From: Lentimicrobiaceae bacterium
Lineage (GTDB): Bacteria; Bacteroidota; Bacteroidia; Bacteroidales; JAGNHN01
Length of the DNA stretch: 64,000 bases
Reading direction: 5' to 3'
NCBI GenBank assembly: GCA_018001695.1
Contig: JAGNHN010000005.1
Span: 35,355-99,354 of the forward strand
In this document: piece after piece, positions 60,389 through 64,000 of the stretch
Layout of the letters: each line of letters opens with the position of its first letter
Position numbering within the stretch: position 1 is the first letter of the stretch
Program-made: the position numbers and the translations under genes
Notes under the pieces: generated by a model
The model's database searches: none
Told to the model about the DNA's origin: nothing
The model's input: the letters and a program-made list of their open reading frames with translations, nothing else

Positions 60389-61326
60389 GGAACTGTCTGT
60401 TTTGCTATCAGCCCTTGGCCGAAAATGAGCAGGAATTTCATGCTACATGCTCAAAGAAAATATTTGGGCAGCCCACTCCACCGGCATTGCCCTATTCAGA
60501 AGAAGACCTGGAGCCATTAGCCAGGGAAGTAATACAGCGACAAACAGCAGTCACAGGTGTACAGGCCAAGTTGTCGCTGCACATCAGCGGCAATAATAAG
60601 GAGGGCGCAGCACGGAGATTCACCATTGTGGGCTTATGGGGCGGGTTTATTTTGAAACCGCCTAATGCTTCATACCCCCAATTGCCGGAGGTGGAAGATG
60701 TAACCATGCACCTGGCACAAATAGCCGGAATAAAAACTGCGCCTCATAGCTTAATACGCCTGAAATCAGGTAGTCTGGCTTATATAACCAAGCGGATAGA
60801 CCGAACCAGAAAGGGAAAATTAGCCATGGAAGACATGTGCCAACTTACCGAACGGCTTACCGAAGACAAATACCATGGCAGTTATGAGCAGATTGGTAAA
60901 ACCATACAAAAGCATTCAGTAACTCCGGGATTGGATGTGGTGAATTTCTTTGAACTGATACTCTTTTCCTTCCTTACAGGCAATGCCGATATGCATTTAA
61001 AGAATTTCTCCTTACTGGAGCAGCCTGGCATAGGTATGACCTTATCACCGGCTCATGATTTGGTGAATACCAATTTGGTAAATCCTACGGATATAGAAGA
61101 AATGGCATTAACACTAAATGGGCGAAAGAAGAAACTGAAAAAACAGGATTTTTTGGCAGCGATGACGACGCTGAAGGTGAACGAAAAGCAGCAGGAAAAC
61201 ATCTTTAACAAAATGACGAAAGCATTGCCGAAATGGATGGAACTGATAGACCGAAGTTTTATGAGTGATGGATTTAAAAAGCAGTATAAATCTATTATAA
61301 AGGAAAGAATCATTCGGATGCAATAG
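60385..61326 (+). CDS. hipT: HipT-like Ser/Thr kinase toxin
   Basis: A 313-residue HipA-type kinase that lacks the N-subdomain-1, as in HipT. Residues 4-22 hold a zinc-ribbon-like CxxC...HxxC cluster. The Gly-rich loop is 'AVTGVQAK' (55-62), the ATP-binding lysine is in 'FILKPPN' (K91), the catalytic loop is 'GNADMHLKN' with D202 and N207, and the metal-binding Asp is in 'HDLV' (D225). HipT from E. coli O127 phosphorylates TrpS; the target here is unknown. The regulatory serine pair of the loop is Ala/Thr here. Confidence 0.85.
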   Translation: MRNCLFCYQPLAENEQEFHATCSKKIFGQPTPPALPYSEEDLEPLAREVIQRQTAVTGVQAKLSLHISGNNKEGAARRFTIVGLWGGFILKPPNASYPQLPEVEDVTMHLAQIAGIKTAPHSLIRLKSGSLAYITKRIDRTRKGKLAMEDMCQLTERLTEDKYHGSYEQIGKTIQKHSVTPGLDVVNFFELILFSFLTGNADMHLKNFSLLEQPGIGMTLSPAHDLVNTNLVNPTDIEEMALTLNGRKKKLKKQDFLAAMTTLKVNEKQQENIFNKMTKALPKWMELIDRSFMSDGFKKQYKSIIKERIIRMQ

Positions 61327-61488
61327 CTTCTGAATCAAGAGGGCTGATGGCAGTTATTATACTGTTAGCAAACATACAAAAATGACTGACGGAGCGGAAA
61401 ATAGAACTTATCAGGTGACTTGCCGACACACAAAGCAAAAGTTTGACACAAGCCCCATCTCATGTCTAATGCTTTAAAAAACAACAAG

Positions 61489-63876
61489 ATGAAAACAATT
61501 ACACGACTTTTAATTTGGGTCTTAATAGTTGCCCCTTTATCTTTATTCGCTCAAAGAGACTATTATCCTGGTAAAATTTGGATTATAGTTCATAACCATG
61601 AAATTATCCCAGTAGGTGAACGGGAGTCTAATAATCCAGAATTTGCTCAACTATTGACAGATTTTGGCATCACGGAAATCTCACAACCTATGAGCTTTGC
61701 AAAAACACCTGAATTGCAAAGACTTTATGAGCTCAGTACCTCTTTGAGCGAAGATTCTTTGTTTGCTGCATTAACTAGGCTCAATCCAAACAATGAACTA
61801 TTTCTATCTATTGAAAAATGCTATGTGCCAAAAACCGTTTCAGACCCTGCTGATTATATGTGGTGGCTTACGGTAAATGACCCGAATAATGACTGGTTAT
61901 GGTCCTTGCAAACAATTCAGGCTCCTCAAGCTTGGAATATTACAAAAGGTGACACTGCCGTTAAAGTAGCTGTTACGGATGATGGAATAGACCCTCTCCA
62001 TCCTGACCTTATAGGAAAAATTCATCCGCCCTATAATTATCAATCCGGTAGTCCTTTTACACCTCAATCACATGGTACTTCTGTTGCAACAATCCTAGCT
62101 GCTGAAACGGTAGACTCAGGGCAGGTTGCCAATGGACAAATGGCTTCCATTGGCTATAACACAAGGGTCATGTTTAATTCATGGGGTCTATCACCCTGTG
62201 TATATGCTAGTAGCGTTTTGGGTGCTAATATAATTTCTTTAAGCTGGTATAATGGTTGTAGTCCACTAACTTCCTACTTATTAGCTGAACAGGAGATATT
62301 AAATAATGGAACGACAATAATCCGTGCTGCAGGAAATGGCACTATTAATTGTGGAGGTTTAAGACTATATCCGTTTTCAGGATTTGAAGACCCAAGAACA
62401 ATTGTCATTAGTAGTACCGGAAAAGACGATAAGCATGTAAATAGCGAATCTTGTTCAAATTCTAGTACTAATAGTCATTACCCTGAAGTTGACCTGTGTG
62501 CCCCCGGATATAGAATTATGGGAGGTACATCAACAAATGGCGGAACAAATACTTGGCCATATTATGGTTGTTGGGGAGGAACTTCGCAAAGTACGCCTAT
62601 AGTTTCTGGAACTGCTGCTTTGATGTATGCAGTAAATCCTTGTCTTAACTCAAATTGGACGCAGGATATTTTAATAAATACTACCGACCCAATAACCGAT
62701 GCTGCCAATTTCCCTGGCGTAGTTGGAACTGGAAGATTAAATGCCTTTAAAGCAGTTCAAGCTGCTCAAGGCTCCCACAGTACCTCATTAGACCTTTATA
62801 TAAAAGATAGGCCTGAAGATTTTGGTTATCCCGGAAGCTATGCTTGGGGTTGGTGGTTTGACAAGAGCCCTGACATATGGGTAAGAAACCAAGCTGATGG
62901 GTTTACAAATCAAACACACCAAGAGCCTGAATATAGCTCATCTCAACCTGTTTATGTTTATGTAAGGGTTTGGAACAAGAGTTGCGACTCAAGTTATGCA
63001 CAAGGCAACCTCGCATTGTATTGGTCAAAAGCTTCAAGTTCATCTTCTTGGCCTCAAAACTGGGATGGCTCTCAGCCAACAATTGGAGACGTGATAGACG
63101 TTTTGCCAATTCCAAATCTAGGTCCAGGAGATAGTAGAATATTCGAATTTGAATGGAATATTCTTAACCCTTACATTCACCAAAATTGGGCATCTTGTCT
63201 ATTAGCAAGGATTGAAGACATTGTTTCAGACCTAATAACACTCTATCCCAATCAGTTAGAGTTTGATGTTTATCACAATAACAATATTGCATTAAGGAAC
63301 GTAACAGTTGTGGATATTCATCCCGGCTTAGTTCTTCCCGAAATTGGCGGTGTTCGTTATCCTCATGGTCGATTTATGTTTGTAGGAAACGCAACAACAA
63401 CTGATGGTAACTTTGATTTAACATTTGAAATTCCAGAAGAAGAGGAAGGAGCGTCAATTCTTGAAGAAGCCGAGGTACACATTATATTAGATAATGAAGG
63501 ATGGGAATTACTTCAAGCTGCATTAGAGCAACACCCTGACATAAGAATTATCAAAGAGCGTGAATTTTTAGTACTTTCACCAAGAGTAACACTCGAAAAT
63601 ATTTACTTTTCTGCTGAAACCCGAGTCCCCATCTATGTCGGGTTTAGCTTTTTAACAAAAGAAATTACGAACGAAGAAACCTATAATTATCGAGTTTATC
63701 AAAATTATCATTCTGATTTAGACCATATTACTGGTGCTGAACACTTTATAATTCATAAATCACCAAGAACATCATTTTATGCAAATGCTGGTTCTGATAG
63801 AGAGATTCGTAAAAATGAAAGCACCACTTTTAACGCTGTGGACATTTCAGAAACTGCCACATACAATTGGTATTGA
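61489..63876 (+). pseudogene. Secreted S8 (subtilisin-like) serine peptidase, truncated by an IS element
   Basis: The frame encodes about 795 residues. It has a signal peptide ending 'SLFAQ', the catalytic Asp in 'VAVTDDGID', His in 'SHGTSVATIL', the oxyanion Asn in 'RAAGNGT' and Ser in 'GGTSQSTPIVSG'. It ends abruptly in 'YNWY' inside what looks like the start of a PKD-like domain ('NAGSDREIRKNESTTFNAVD'). The stop TGA coincides with the left end of an IS3-type element. No sorting domain remains, although T9SS export would be expected. The catalytic domain is intact, but the protein is probably unanchored or unstable. The start at 61489 is chosen for the signal peptide; an in-frame ATG lies at 61462. 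Confidence 0.85.
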
Positions 63877-63921
63877 AAGCTCCCCCGGAAACAGTAGCGA
63901 TTAAAAATATAGTTTAATCGT

Positions 63922-63929
63922 TAACTTTG
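63922..63929 (+). promoter_or_regulatory. Promoter -7 box for the IS3 transposase
   Basis: TAACTTTG matches TAnnTTTG and ends 5 bases before the orfA ATG. Confidence 0.45.
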
Positions 63930-63934
63930 GACAA

Positions 63935-64000
63935 ATGAAGAAGACCAAATTCACAGAAAGCCAAATCATTAAGATTATTGGCGAACAACAACAGGGCAAG
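63935..64000 (+). CDS. IS3-family transposase OrfA (N-terminal 22 residues)
   Basis: The frame runs to the window edge. The visible residues, 'MKKTKFTESQIIKIIGEQQQ', match the start of IS3/IS911-type OrfA proteins, whose N-terminal helix-turn-helix opens with 'K(R/K)(F/R)(T/S)xxQI'. The rest is cut off. Confidence 0.8.
   Translation, partial: MKKTKFTESQIIKIIGEQQQGK

Larger units (their letters stand above)
63874..64000 (+). mobile_element. IS3-family insertion sequence, left end (partial)
   Basis: The sequence from 63874 begins TGAAAGCTCCCCCGGAAACAG, in keeping with the TG-ended, C-rich terminal repeats of IS3-family elements in Bacteroidota. A promoter box and the start of a transposase OrfA follow within 60 bases. 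The exact left edge cannot be proved without the right end or the target duplication, which lie outside the window. Confidence 0.72.

Overview
The window looks like a chromosomal segment of an environmental Bacteroidota (class Bacteroidia) bacterium. The evidence is a SusC/SusD pair, several proteins with type IX secretion (T9SS) C-terminal sorting domains, abundant TAnnTTTG promoter -7 boxes with few Shine-Dalgarno sequences, and familiar Bacteroidota gene neighbourhoods (mutY/ssb next to HU/rng; guaB next to PpiC/SurA/MoxR). A 2-oxoacid:ferredoxin oxidoreductase pair and flavodoxin suggest anaerobic or low-oxygen metabolism; carotenoid and cytochrome c maturation genes show pigmented membranes and periplasmic cytochromes.

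Layout. 1-5443 (+): a carotenoid-type operon (CruF-like end, acyltransferase, glycosyltransferase, lycopene cyclase) interleaved with TatD, TcdA and PhzF genes. 5416-14812: SPFH protein with an RHH protein, flavodoxin, HflX, RNase E/G, a 29-residue COX24/AURKAIP1-like protein, HU, MutY, SSB, a 43-bp minisatellite, gamma carbonic anhydrase and NadB. 14920-19587 (-): SusD/SusC. 19957-24931: two MIO-type ammonia-lyase genes around a thioredoxin, then HisRS. 25025-28891 (-): two GT4 glycosyltransferases and an LptF/G permease. 28996-36303: GNAT-like protein, two paralogous Asp-box T9SS cargo proteins, a beta-CASP hydrolase and CcmB. 36390-37662: CcmC, CcmD-like and a CxxxY-type CcmE. 37646-42001 (-): TilS and KorB/KorA.

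42235-50507 (+) is the most unusual chromosomal block: an active M16 peptidase, an ECF sigma factor, a one-pass membrane protein placed like an anti-sigma factor but ending in a T9SS type-B/gliding C-terminal domain, a non-catalytic M16 partner, and then a large multi-domain T9SS type-B secreted protein with its own promoter. 50648-57521 holds guaB, three SurA/PpiC-like periplasmic chaperones and a MoxR ATPase. 57523-59451 (-) is a sodium:solute symporter with a fresh-looking three-fold 60-bp in-frame repeat.

The right end (about 59.5-64 kb) looks like an accessory region, and is visibly richer in A+T from about 61 kb on. It holds a three-gene HipBST-type toxin-antitoxin operon behind a ladder of ACCC-N4-GGGT palindromes, and a subtilase gene cut short by an IS3-family element whose first bases provide the stop codon. 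No tRNA, rRNA or CRISPR array was recognised. All functional calls come from motif reading by eye; no database search was run.
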